Made by a program: the position numbers and the translations under genes. DNA of 22,680 nucleotides, taken from contig DAOSIS010000043.1 in the NCBI GenBank assembly GCA_035366835.1, positions 1-22,680 of the forward strand, in the 5' to 3' direction. Position 1 is the stretch's first letter. The number at the start of each line of letters is the position of its first letter. Below the pieces are notes generated by a model. The model saw only the letters and a list, made by a program, of their open reading frames with translations, was not told where the DNA came from and searched no databases. Below are positions 1-7,171 of the stretch, one piece after another. The DNA comes from UBA6109 sp035366835 (lineage in GTDB: Bacteria; Desulfobacterota; Syntrophia; Syntrophales; UBA6109).

Positions 1-77
1 CCCACCCGCCACCGCTGCCGGGTTCCCATTCTACCCACACGGGCCGTTCAAAAATCCCCGATGCAAGGCCCCGCTCC

Positions 78-219
78 TTCGACAGGCTCATCCTTCGACA
101 GGCTCAGGACGACAATGCCCGCAACCGGCCGCCCCGTGCCATGAACTGTTTGTCCTGAGCCTGCCGAAGGGTCGATCCGCGAACGGCCAAGAATGCGGAC
201 CCTTCGATCATCTCAGGAC
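78..219. repeat. Cluster of TTCGACAGGCTCAGGAC-type dispersed repeats
   Basis: Four related copies are visible. A short direct copy lies at 78-90, a fuller copy at 94-110, an inverted copy at 152-168 (GTCCTGAGCCTGCCGAA) and a degenerate direct copy at 203-219. The copies at 94-110 and 152-168 face each other and could form a long imperfect hairpin. A related inverted pair occurs at 10149-10198, so the element is dispersed. Motifs of the kind TTCGACAAGCTCAGGAC are common intergenic REP-like repeats in many environmental genomes. The last copy spans the stop codon of the ferredoxin gene at 213-215. No transposase is linked to it, and its mobility is unknown. Positions 1-77 hold nothing I recognise. 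Confidence 0.7.
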
Positions 220-455
220 GCCGCCGCTGGCCGCTTCTCCGCCGCCGTCTCTTCCTCCGTCTCCACTTCGATCGCCAGATCCGGGCACCGAAGCTCGCAC
301 AGCTTGCACGCCACGCAATCCCCCGCACGAACCACAACCACTTTCTCGCTCTCGTCCAGCTCCAGCACCTTCTTCGGACAAAAATGCACGCAGATCCCGC
401 ATCCCTTGCACCACTCCCGTTGGATCACGTGCCGCTTCAATACCTGCTTCGCCAT
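213..455 (-). CDS. Small 2x[4Fe-4S] ferredoxin, KorD/OorD-like
   Basis: This 80-residue protein has two classic [4Fe-4S] motifs, C-x2-C-x2-C-x3-C at Cys16/19/22/26 and Cys47/50/53/57. The spacing and the segment around CKGCGICVHFCPKKVL resemble the delta subunit of 2-oxoglutarate or other 2-oxoacid:ferredoxin oxidoreductases. A short acidic, Ala-rich tail follows. The ATG at 455 is chosen because a GGGAG Shine-Dalgarno lies about 8 nt upstream; longer upstream starts would give a basic extension unlike the family. KorA/B/C-like partners would be expected downstream, beyond position 1, but the 212 bases left in the window hold only repeats. A stand-alone electron-carrier ferredoxin is the alternative. 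The transcript starts from the promoter near 583-611. Confidence 0.85.
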   Translation of the reverse strand: MAKQVLKRHVIQREWCKGCGICVHFCPKKVLELDESEKVVVVRAGDCVACKLCELRCPDLAIEVETEEETAAEKRPAAAS

Positions 456-566
456 GGTCTGTTCTCCCTCGCCGTCTTCCATCCGCCCATCCATGCTTCG
501 GAGGTCGTCCTGCGCGTCGTTCCGGCTGGAGCGGCGGCAGCCGCCTTGGTGTGACGTGACGGACAA

Positions 567-611
567 TTGTTGTCGGAAATGGTGTATACACGATTGTCTT
601 ACTGACAACAA
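567..611. promoter_or_regulatory. Possible operator: nested palindromes over the ferredoxin promoter
   Basis: A perfect 10-bp palindrome, GTGTATACAC, lies at 582-591 and covers the -10. It is bracketed by an exact 8-bp inverted repeat, TTGTTGTC at 567-574 and GACAACAA at 604-611, whose right arm covers the -35. The inner motif fits the GT-N-TA-N-AC pattern of some GntR/HutC-family operators. No regulator gene lies next to it, so the regulator is unknown. A repressor binding here would block the promoter directly. Confidence 0.4.
583..611 (-). promoter_or_regulatory. Sigma70-type promoter of the ferredoxin gene
   Basis: On the minus strand, -35 TTGTTG (611-606) is followed by a 17-bp spacer and -10 TATACA (588-583). 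The predicted start of transcription is near 576, which leaves a leader of about 120 nt before the ferredoxin ATG at 455. The -10 sits inside the palindrome at 582-591. The only other long gene-free sequence nearby (612-715) shows nothing further. Confidence 0.5.
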
Positions 612-715
612 GAACTTTTTTGGTCCCCGCCTCCGCACGCGGCAAAGGAGCCGCGGAAGAAAATCCGTCCGAAATCCGCATGCTTGGACGATGGACGGGC
701 CGGACACCCGGATGC

Positions 716-1435
716 TCAGGACGGCTGTCTCAGAGGGCCGGTGATTTCATGGGCGATCCGCTCCAGAACGGACAGGCGCTCCTTCCCGCCGAAGGATGAG
801 TATTCCCCGGGGGAAAGGACCGTTGCCGCCAGTCCTTCGGGACTGCGTCGGAAAATCAGGGCGAAAAAGGTGCAGGCCGACAGATACGCCCCCAGGACGT
901 TTGCATGGCGTCCATCGGGATCATGAAGGTCGAGATCCGGAAAAGTCGAACGGCACCGTGCCCAGACAAACCCGACCGGCGCCAGCAGGGCGCCCGTCCG
1001 CGCCTGCAGACCGCAGTAGGCCGCCGCGATCGTGCCCTGCATTTCCGGTTTGTCCCGCCGCGGCCACGTCATGTACAGGATCGTCCGCGCTCCCGCATCC
1101 CTGATCCGCCGATCCAGGAGGAGTGCGTGCTTCTCCATGGACAGCCGATCCTCGATCGGCCCCCCGCTTCTCTCCTGAAGGACGACGTAGTCCCACTTCC
1201 CGCGCCCGATGACCTGGACGGTCTCCGGGTTCCCCCAGTGCCAGGCCAGGCTCGCCCCTTCACCGAAGCGCGTCTCGACGGTGACGGCCGCAGCCGGCTC
1301 CGCGGCCCCGGCCAGGCGAACGAGCGTCGCCGGGACGTCGTGCCGGTAGGTATGGCTGTTGCCGATGAAGAGAATGCGAAGGGGGCGCGAAAAGTCCCGC
1401 AGGAATGGCTGTTCCTCCCGCATCTTTCCGGTCAC
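716..1435 (-). CDS. SGNH/GDSL-type hydrolase, DUF4886-like
   Basis: This 239-residue protein opens with a hydrophobic strand leading to G-N-S at 25-27 (FIGNSHTY), the block I nucleophile serine of SGNH hydrolases with Asn in place of Asp. A WDYVVLQERS segment follows at about 81-90. Near the C-terminus, DGRH at 174-177 supplies the Asp/His pair. This arrangement resembles DUF4886-type SGNH proteins; the substrate (ester, acetylated sugar or lipid) cannot be inferred. No signal peptide is evident, so it is probably cytoplasmic. The GTG start at 1435 is preferred because GAGGAG lies 6 nt upstream and it gives a 4-base GTGA overlap with the preceding gene. An ATG at 1423 is the alternative (235 residues). 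It is the last gene of the trxB-lgt operon, and no terminator is obvious. Confidence 0.75.
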   Translation of the reverse strand: MTGKMREEQPFLRDFSRPLRILFIGNSHTYRHDVPATLVRLAGAAEPAAAVTVETRFGEGASLAWHWGNPETVQVIGRGKWDYVVLQERSGGPIEDRLSMEKHALLLDRRIRDAGARTILYMTWPRRDKPEMQGTIAAAYCGLQARTGALLAPVGFVWARCRSTFPDLDLHDPDGRHANVLGAYLSACTFFALIFRRSPEGLAATVLSPGEYSSFGGKERLSVLERIAHEITGPLRQPS

Positions 1436-2766
1436 AGCTTTCTCCTCAGCGTCTGGGCCGCGACATGGATCGGGTCCCAGGCGGGGCTGAAGGGTGGAGC
1501 GTAGGCGAAGTCCAGATAGCCGATCTCGTCGACGCCGAGTCCGGCCCAGAGGGCGCAGGCCAGGGCATTGATCCTGCCGACGGCCCCGGCCTCGCCGAGG
1601 GCCTGGGCGCCGAGAAGCTTCCCCGACGCGCGGTCGGCCACCAGCTTGATTCCGACCTTCTTCGCCGCCGGCATGGACGGCGCGATCGCGTTTCCCCAGA
1701 TCAGGACCGACACCGGATGGTAACCCGCGGCCGCGGCCTCCCGCTCGCCGATGCCGGCCGCGGCGACCTCGAGGCCGAACACCTTGAAGGACTGCGCGCC
1801 GACAATCCCCGGAAAGATCATGGCCTTGCCGCCGATGTTGGCCCCGGCCACGCGCCCCTGCTTGTTCGCGATGTCCCCCAGCGGGACATGGACCCAGCTG
1901 CGGCTGACGCGATGATAGGATTCGCAGCAGTCGCCGACGGCATAAATCCCTTCCATGGCGGTCCGCTGGGAAAAATCCACGGCAACGGCGCCGCTCCTGC
2001 CGAGCGGGACGCCCGCGGCCTTCGCCAGGGCCGTATCCGGCCGGACGCCGACTGCAAGGATCACGAGATCCGCATCGAGGTCCCCGCCGCTGGTGACGAG
2101 GCGGAGCCGCTGCCCCGCGCCCTCTTCGATCGCCCGGGTCTCGACGTTCGCCAGGAACGTCACGCCATTCTTTCCCATTTCGGCGACAATCAGCTTTCCG
2201 AACTCGGGGTCCCAGCGATTGACGGGCAGCGCCCCCCGGTGAACGACCGTCGTCTCGATGCCGCGTGCCCGGAGCGCCTCGCACATCTCCATGGCGATGA
2301 ATCCCGCCCCGACGATGACGGCGTTGCGGCAATCCTTCTCCGCAATATAGGCCTTGATCGCCAGGGCCTCCTCCAGCTTCTTGAGGGCAAAGACGCCCGG
2401 GAGATCGGTCCCTGGAATCTCCGGACGGATGGCCAGCGTCCCCGTCCCCAAGACGAGAATGTCGAAGGCCAGTTCGCTTCCGTCGTTCAGGCGCACCCGC
2501 GCCGACTTCACGTCGATTTCGTCCACCCGTGTCCGGATCCGCACGTCGACGCCGGACTCGCGGAATTTTTCCGGCGTTCTCGCCACCAGTCTCTTTTCGT
2601 CCCGGATTACATCGCCGATGTAATAGGGCGTCGGTCAGGCGGCTGCGGACACGAACCGCTCCTGCTCGATCATTGCAATCGCCAGCTCCGGATCGCCCCG
2701 CCTCGCCTCCGCCGCGACGGAGGCGCCGCCCGCCCCGCCGCCGACGATCACCACCGATTTTGCCAT
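1432..2766 (-). CDS. Selenocysteine-containing FAD/NAD(P) disulfide reductase (CoA-disulfide reductase/NADH oxidase-like)
   Basis: Read from ATG at 2766 (AAGGAGG 7 nt upstream), the frame is open to 1432 except for one TGA at 2637-2635, codon 44. With TGA read as selenocysteine the protein is 444 residues, the usual length of CoA-disulfide reductase/NADH oxidase-family enzymes. FAD-binding GGGAGG lies at 9-14, the NAD(P)H site VIVGAG at about 150-155, the second FAD motif GIYAVGDCCE at about 273-282, and YAPPFSP at about 422-428. The family motif S-F-x-x-C-x-x-P-Y carries the single redox Cys; here the sequence is S-A-A-A-U-P-T-P-Y-Y-I-G, with the TGA exactly at the Cys. The reading frame is the same on both sides, which argues against a frameshift. 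A SECIS-like hairpin begins 10 nt downstream. The expected role is reduction of a disulfide, persulfide, peroxide or O2 with NAD(P)H. Lgt and TrxB genes lie upstream in the same operon. A nonsense-mutated pseudogene is the alternative. Confidence 0.85.
2601..2628 (-). promoter_or_regulatory. Predicted bacterial SECIS element
   Basis: On the mRNA (minus) strand, ATTACATC (2624-2617), loop GGC (2616-2614) and GATGTAAT (2613-2606) form a perfect 8-bp stem. A CCC/GGG pair (2628-2626 with 2603-2601) extends it below a small internal loop. The first loop G lies 18 nt after the TGA at 2637-2635. Bacterial SECIS elements are hairpins inside the coding region just after UGA, with a G in the first loop positions, bound by SelB; this one fits. 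The 3-nt loop is at the short end of what I recall for the class. Confidence 0.75.
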
Positions 2767-2799
2767 GGAGAACCCTCCTTCGGGCCGAATTTCACCGCA

Positions 2800-3642
2800 T
2801 CACACGGTTTTCAGCCGGTACATGCGGTAGAAGTAAAGGGCCGCGCCGGTCAGGATCATGATCAGGCAGAGGGCCTGACCCATGCTGAGCGCGCCGAGGA
2901 CGAAACCCAGGTGGGCGTCGGGCTCGCGGAAGAACTCGATGAAGAAGCGCACCAGGCCGTATCCGGCGATATAAAGCGCCAGAAGCGATCCCTCGAAGGG
3001 GCGCCGCCTGCGGATCAGCCACAGGAAAGCAAACAGAACGATCCCCTCGAAAAAGGCCTCGTAGAGCTGCGAGGGATGGCGGAGCTGCCCCGTGGGGTCC
3101 AGGGGAAAGAGCATCCCCAGCGGGGAGTCCGTGGCGCGCCCGTACAGTTCGCCGTTGATGAAGTTGCCGATCCGTCCGAAGGTGTACCCGAGAGGAATCG
3201 CCGGGCAGAGAAAATCGGCGAAACGCCAGAAGTCGATCCGCCGCCGCCGGCAGAAAATCAGGGATGCGAGCCAGACGCCGATCGCGCCCCCGTGATAGGA
3301 CATGCCGCTGATCCCGACGAAGCGGAACCCGTTCGAGAATTCGAAGGGCAGCAGGATCTCGAGCGGATGGGCGAGATAGTAGGAAAAGTGGTAGAAGAGG
3401 ACGTAGCCCAGACGCGCGCCGAGCAGCAGCCCCAGGATCGCCCAGACGAAGTAGTCCTGCACCGTCTCCGCCGAATACTCGTATCCCTCCTTCCGGATGC
3501 GGTAGGTCGCCAGGACGTAGGTCAGGAAGAAGGCGACGAGGTACATCAGGCTGTAATAGCGGAGCTGGAACGAGCCGATTGCGATCAGATTCGGGCTGAT
3601 GTGCGAAGGCAGGCTGCGCCATGCTTCGATCCACGGTTCCAT
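2800..3642 (-). CDS. lgt: Prolipoprotein diacylglyceryl transferase
   Basis: Lgt transfers diacylglycerol from phosphatidylglycerol to the lipobox cysteine of prelipoproteins, the first step of lipoprotein maturation in the inner membrane. The 280-residue protein has about seven hydrophobic segments. The Lgt signature GRIGNFINGELYGR lies at about 156-169, and YHGG at 116-119 contains the conserved His (His117). Length and order are normal. The ATG at 3642 starts 2 nt after the trxB stop codon, with a GGGGGAG ribosome-binding site inside the end of trxB, so the two genes are probably translationally coupled. The next gene starts 33 nt downstream. Confidence 0.95.
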   Translation of the reverse strand: MEPWIEAWRSLPSHISPNLIAIGSFQLRYYSLMYLVAFFLTYVLATYRIRKEGYEYSAETVQDYFVWAILGLLLGARLGYVLFYHFSYYLAHPLEILLPFEFSNGFRFVGISGMSYHGGAIGVWLASLIFCRRRRIDFWRFADFLCPAIPLGYTFGRIGNFINGELYGRATDSPLGMLFPLDPTGQLRHPSQLYEAFFEGIVLFAFLWLIRRRRPFEGSLLALYIAGYGLVRFFIEFFREPDAHLGFVLGALSMGQALCLIMILTGAALYFYRMYRLKTV

Positions 3643-3644
3643 TT

Positions 3645-4613
3645 TCAGTAGGACTCCCCCTTGAGCGCTTCAACATAGAGCTGCGCCGAATAAGCGGCCG
3701 TCGCCCCGTCGCCGCATGCCGTCACCACCTGCCGCAGGGTCTTCTCGATGCAGTCGCCGCAGGCGAAGATCCCCTTCGCCGAGGTGCGCATCGCACAGTC
3801 GACAATGACGTAACCGTCATCGGAAAGGCCGGCGACGCCGCGCAGGATGTCCGTGTTGGGAATCAGGCCGATGAAGATGAAGACGCCTTCCGCCGGGATC
3901 GTTCTTTTCTTCCCCGGAGACTTCACGTCCCGGATCCTCACGCCCTCGACGAAGTCCCGGCCCACGACCTCTTCGACGACGGAGTCCCAGGCGAATTCGA
4001 TCTTGCCGTTGTTCAGCGCGCGTTTCTGCAGGACCGCGTCGGCCCGCAGTCGGTTCCGCCGGTGGACGACCGTGACCTTGGAGGCGAAGGAGGTCAGGAA
4101 AAGCGCTTCCTGGATCGCCGTGTTGCCGCCGCCGACGACGACCACTTCCTTTCCCCTGTAGAACGGCCCATCGCAGGTGGCGCAGAAGGAAACGCCCCGG
4201 CCGATGAATCCTTCCTCTCCAGGAACGCCCAGAAGGCGCCAGTGGGCCCCCGTCGAGACGACGACCGCCAGTGCCTCGAACGCCTTTTCGCCGGCCGCGA
4301 TCCGCCATCCTTCGACGCCGGCCCAGGACGCTTTTTCGATCGCTGTTACATCCGCCGACGCGAACTGGACGCCGAAGGCGGCCGCCTGTTTCTTGAAGCG
4401 CTCCACCAGTTCGAACCCGTTGATGCCGTCGGGCATCCCGGGATAGTTTTCGATGATGTCCGTCACCGTGATCTGGCTCACGGACGTCGCCCCCTCGATG
4501 AGGAGCGTCTTCAGGCCCGCCCGGGCCGCATAGAGTCCGGCCGTCAATCCACCCGGCCCACCGCCGATGACGGCGACTTCCCGGACCCGGTCCGATAAGG
4601 TTGCGCCTGCCAT
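3645..4613 (-). CDS. trxB: Thioredoxin reductase
   Basis: TrxB transfers electrons from NADPH through FAD and a redox disulfide to thioredoxin in the cytoplasm. The 322-residue protein shows FAD-binding GGGPGG at 17-22, the active site CATC at 144-147 with both cysteines as TGC codons, the nucleotide-binding GGGNTA at 161-166, and HRRNRLR at 184-190, whose arginines fit NADPH binding. A typical C-terminal FAD motif (IFACGDC) is present. The ATG at 4613 gives the family's usual N-terminus; an in-frame extension to 4937 would run back into the divergent gene and is rejected. It is the first gene of the operon trxB - lgt - selenoprotein - SGNH hydrolase, and could supply reducing power in the same redox system as the selenoprotein. 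Confidence 0.95.
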   Translation of the reverse strand: MAGATLSDRVREVAVIGGGPGGLTAGLYAARAGLKTLLIEGATSVSQITVTDIIENYPGMPDGINGFELVERFKKQAAAFGVQFASADVTAIEKASWAGVEGWRIAAGEKAFEALAVVVSTGAHWRLLGVPGEEGFIGRGVSFCATCDGPFYRGKEVVVVGGGNTAIQEALFLTSFASKVTVVHRRNRLRADAVLQKRALNNGKIEFAWDSVVEEVVGRDFVEGVRIRDVKSPGKKRTIPAEGVFIFIGLIPNTDILRGVAGLSDDGYVIVDCAMRTSAKGIFACGDCIEKTLRQVVTACGDGATAAYSAQLYVEALKGESY

Positions 4614-4660
4614 GTCCCTGACCCCCTTCGTTGCGTCCCCGCCGTCGGCAGGGCGCACAA

Positions 4661-4689
4661 TTATTAAACGAAAAACACCCGCTTTGCAA
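4661..4689 (-). promoter_or_regulatory. Possible promoter of the trxB operon
   Basis: On the minus strand, TTGCAA (4689-4684) could serve as -35. Two -10 options follow: TTTAAT (4668-4663) with a 15-bp spacer, or TAATAA (4666-4661) with a 17-bp spacer. The stretch is locally AT-rich within a GC-rich intergenic region. The match is weaker than for the divergent promoter at 4764-4792. Confidence 0.35.
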
Positions 4690-4763
4690 AGAAATCTCGC
4701 CGCCCGTCCATCGAGCGGCGGAAACCGGCGGCGCCATTGCATTTGCGGGCGAGACGGACGAGC

Positions 4764-4792
4764 TTGACAGTCCGGAGGCGATTGCCTATAAG
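4764..4792 (+). promoter_or_regulatory. Strong sigma70-type promoter of the acyl-CoA synthetase gene
   Basis: TTGACA at 4764-4769, a 17-bp spacer and TATAAG at 4787-4792. The predicted transcription start is near 4799, about 35 nt before the ATG at 4834. The -35 is a perfect consensus. Confidence 0.75.
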
Positions 4793-4833
4793 AGCGTGAC
4801 CGCGGGTCATCATTTTTCCGCATGGAGGAAGAC

Positions 4834-6978
4834 ATGTCGGACAATCCCCTGCACCTGCTCATGAACCCGAAATCCATCGCCACCGTCGGAGCCGGCAACA
4901 ATCCCGTGAAGATGGGCGCCATGCAGGCCCTGAGCATCCTCTGCGACGGCTATCAGGGGGCGTTCTACCCGGTCCATCCCACGGACGGGACGGTCCTCGG
5001 GCGGAAGGCCTATCCCTCCGTCGCCGCGCTGCCCGAACCGCCCGATCTCGCCATGCTGATCGTCCCCACGGACCAGGTCGCGCAGCTGCTGGAGGAATTC
5101 GGCCGGATCGGGACGCGGCGGGCGATCGTGATCAGCGCCGGTTTCAAGGAGACCGGCGCGGACGGCCGTAGTATGGAGCAGAGGCTCAACGAGATCGCCG
5201 CCCGCTACGGCATGCGTTTTCTCGGCCCCAATTGCGTCGGCATCATCAACAGCCAGATCTCTCTGAACATGACCGTCGGCCGCTGGTCGGACCGGCCCGG
5301 AAAGCTCGGTCTGGTTTCCCAGAGCGGCACCTACGTCACCCAGTCGCTCTGCTGGCTCGCCGGGAAAGGGATCCGCTTCAGCAAGGCGGTCAGCGTCGGG
5401 AACGAGGCGAACATCGATCTCGCCGACGTCCTGGAGTACCTGGGCGAAGACGACGCCACGAAGGCCGTCATCCTCTATATCGAGTGCATCCGCAACGGCC
5501 GGCGCTTCCTCGACGTGGCCCGGAGAATCACGCCGCGAAAGCCGGTGCTGGCGCAGTACGTGGGCGGCTCGGCTGCCGGCGCGCGGGCGGGACAGAGCCA
5601 CACCGGGGCGATGGCGGGCCCCGATTTTCTGTACGATGGCGTCTTCCGCCAGGCGGGCATTCTCAGGGTCCAGACGCTCGAGGAACTCTACGCCCACGGC
5701 TGGGCGCTCGCGACGTCGCCGCCGCTGCGCGGACGGAGGCTCGGCATCGTGACCAACTCCGGCGGCCCCGCGACCGCCATCTCCCATACGGTGGACAGGG
5801 GCGGCATGGAGATCCCCGCCTTCTCTCAGAAACTGCAGGGAGAAATCCGCCGCCACATCCTGTCCCACGCCTCCAGCGCAAACCCCGTCGATATGACCTT
5901 TCATCTGGACATGCAGCTGCTGTCGACGACGATCCCCGAAATGATCATGAAGAGCGGCGAAGCCGATGCCGTGATCGTCCACGGCGTCATGAACAGCGGC
6001 TTCATGAGCGACATGCTGCCGCACCTCAGGCACGCCATACCGGACATCACCCTGGAGAAGATCCTGGCGATGTTCCGCGTCGACCTCTCGGAGACGGTGC
6101 AATTGCCGCACCGGTATCAAATGCCCCTCATCGTGTCCTCGTTCTTCGGCCGGGAGGACAATTGCACGGCGGCCTTCATGGACAACGACATCCCCGTCCT
6201 CGACACGCCGGAGAAGGCCGCCAGGGCCATGCTGGCGCTTCTCCGGTACAAGGAGATCCGGAAACGGAAAGCGGGGGCGCCTTCGGCGCTTCCCCCGGCC
6301 GACGCCGAGGCGCAGGCGCTCCTGGCAGGGGCGAAAAGAGACGGACAGAACGCCCTCGACGAGCATCAGGCCAAGCGAATCCTGGCGCGGTACGGAATCC
6401 CCGTGGCGAGGGAAAGCCTCGCGCGAAGCGAGGAAGAGGCGGTTGGTGCGGCGCGGAAGATCGGCTATCCCGTGGCGGCCAAGGCCTGTTCGTGGCGGAT
6501 CCCGCACAAGAGCGGCAGGGGCTTGATCGCCCTGCGGCTGGCGTCGGACGCCGAGGTCCGCGCCGCCTTCCGCAGCATCCGGGCGGCGGCCGGCGGCGAC
6601 GTCCCCATCCTGATCCAGGAGATGGTCCGGGGCGAACGGGAATTCGTCGCCGGGATGACGCGCTTCCCCTCCTTCGGCCCCTGCATCCTCTTCGGTCTGG
6701 GCGGCGTCTTCACGGAGGCTTTGAAGGACAACGCCATCCGCTGCGCGCCGCTGACGGACGCAGATGCAGAAGCGATGCTCTTCGAGATCCGATCCAGGGA
6801 CCTCCTGGGGGCCTTCCGCGGCCTGCCGCCGGTGGATATCCCTTCGCTGACGGCTGTTCTCAGAACATTGGGCGAGATCGCCCTCCTCCACCCCGAAATC
6901 GCCGAGATCGATTTGAACCCGATTCTCATCGAAGGCGACAAGCCAGTCGCCGTGGACGCCCTGTTCGTCCTTGCCTGA
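4834..6978 (+). CDS. Acyl-CoA synthetase (ADP-forming), fused alpha-beta type
   Basis: These enzymes convert acetyl-CoA (or another acyl-CoA) plus ADP and phosphate to the acid, CoA and ATP by way of phosphohistidines. The 714-residue protein has an N-terminal CoA-binding domain (about 1-130), a succinyl-CoA-ligase-like region with the catalytic His256 in GQSHTGAM, and a C-terminal ATP-grasp domain (about 490-714). The latter contains a second conserved His at about 558 (PHKSGRG), EMVRGEREFVAGM, and a DLNPILIEG ending. Fused alpha-beta proteins of this kind are common in anaerobes. The start at 4834 is chosen over an ATG at 4822 because GGAGGA lies 4-9 nt before it. The promoter is at 4764-4792. 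The neighbouring Lut-type genes suggest acetate formation with ATP gain, but substrate range cannot be read from sequence. The reaction is reversible, so acid activation is possible. Confidence 0.9.
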   Translation: MSDNPLHLLMNPKSIATVGAGNNPVKMGAMQALSILCDGYQGAFYPVHPTDGTVLGRKAYPSVAALPEPPDLAMLIVPTDQVAQLLEEFGRIGTRRAIVISAGFKETGADGRSMEQRLNEIAARYGMRFLGPNCVGIINSQISLNMTVGRWSDRPGKLGLVSQSGTYVTQSLCWLAGKGIRFSKAVSVGNEANIDLADVLEYLGEDDATKAVILYIECIRNGRRFLDVARRITPRKPVLAQYVGGSAAGARAGQSHTGAMAGPDFLYDGVFRQAGILRVQTLEELYAHGWALATSPPLRGRRLGIVTNSGGPATAISHTVDRGGMEIPAFSQKLQGEIRRHILSHASSANPVDMTFHLDMQLLSTTIPEMIMKSGEADAVIVHGVMNSGFMSDMLPHLRHAIPDITLEKILAMFRVDLSETVQLPHRYQMPLIVSSFFGREDNCTAAFMDNDIPVLDTPEKAARAMLALLRYKEIRKRKAGAPSALPPADAEAQALLAGAKRDGQNALDEHQAKRILARYGIPVARESLARSEEEAVGAARKIGYPVAAKACSWRIPHKSGRGLIALRLASDAEVRAAFRSIRAAAGGDVPILIQEMVRGEREFVAGMTRFPSFGPCILFGLGGVFTEALKDNAIRCAPLTDADAEAMLFEIRSRDLLGAFRGLPPVDIPSLTAVLRTLGEIALLHPEIAEIDLNPILIEGDKPVAVDALFVLA

Positions 6979-7056
6979 TGCGGGTCTGAAGAATCTCAGC
7001 GTGCCCCGGAGCAGGACTCCCGGAATGTCTTCACCCTGTCCGGCGGAATTTTCCAT

Positions 7057-7085
7057 TTGACGGGCGAAGACTTTTTTACTATAAG
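7057..7085 (+). promoter_or_regulatory. Sigma70-type promoter of the lutC-lutBA operon
   Basis: TTGACG at 7057-7062, a 17-bp spacer and TATAAG at 7080-7085. The predicted transcription start is near 7092, which leaves a leader of about 80 nt. The rest of the 193-nt gap from 6979 shows no clear terminator for the upstream gene. Confidence 0.7.
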
Positions 7086-7102
7086 CGGCGCAGACTTGAA
7101 AC

Positions 7103-7113
7103 AGGTCATACCA
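7103..7113. promoter_or_regulatory. Possible GntR/LldR-type operator
   Basis: AGGTCATACCA contains the perfect GGT-N3-ACC dyad and resembles the T-N-GT-N3-AC-N-A sites reported for GntR-family lactate regulators (LldR type), apart from the first base. It sits about 11-21 bases downstream of the predicted transcription start, a position suited to repression. No regulator gene is adjacent. Confidence 0.35.
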
Positions 7114-7171
7114 CCGCGTCATCCGCAATCTTCCTGAACATCGAGATCCAGTATTTGCCAAGGAGCATGTC

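Noticed and set aside
193..744. 183-codon open frame on the plus strand over the ferredoxin.
   Set aside because: It is antisense to a ferredoxin with two perfect cluster motifs; the translation is Ser/Arg-rich without structure.
2635..2637. Pseudogene or sequencing error as the explanation of the TGA in the disulfide reductase gene.
   Set aside because: The frame is unchanged on both sides, every other motif is intact, the TGA is at the redox Cys, and a SECIS-like hairpin follows. It remains the main alternative.
1405..3651. 748-codon open frame on the plus strand.
   Set aside because: It is antisense to the selenoprotein gene and lgt; the composition is that of a GC-rich shadow frame.
3645..4937. 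Extended 430-residue version of TrxB.
   Set aside because: The extra N-terminus has no family match, crosses the divergent promoter and enters the neighbouring gene; ATG 4613 gives the normal length.
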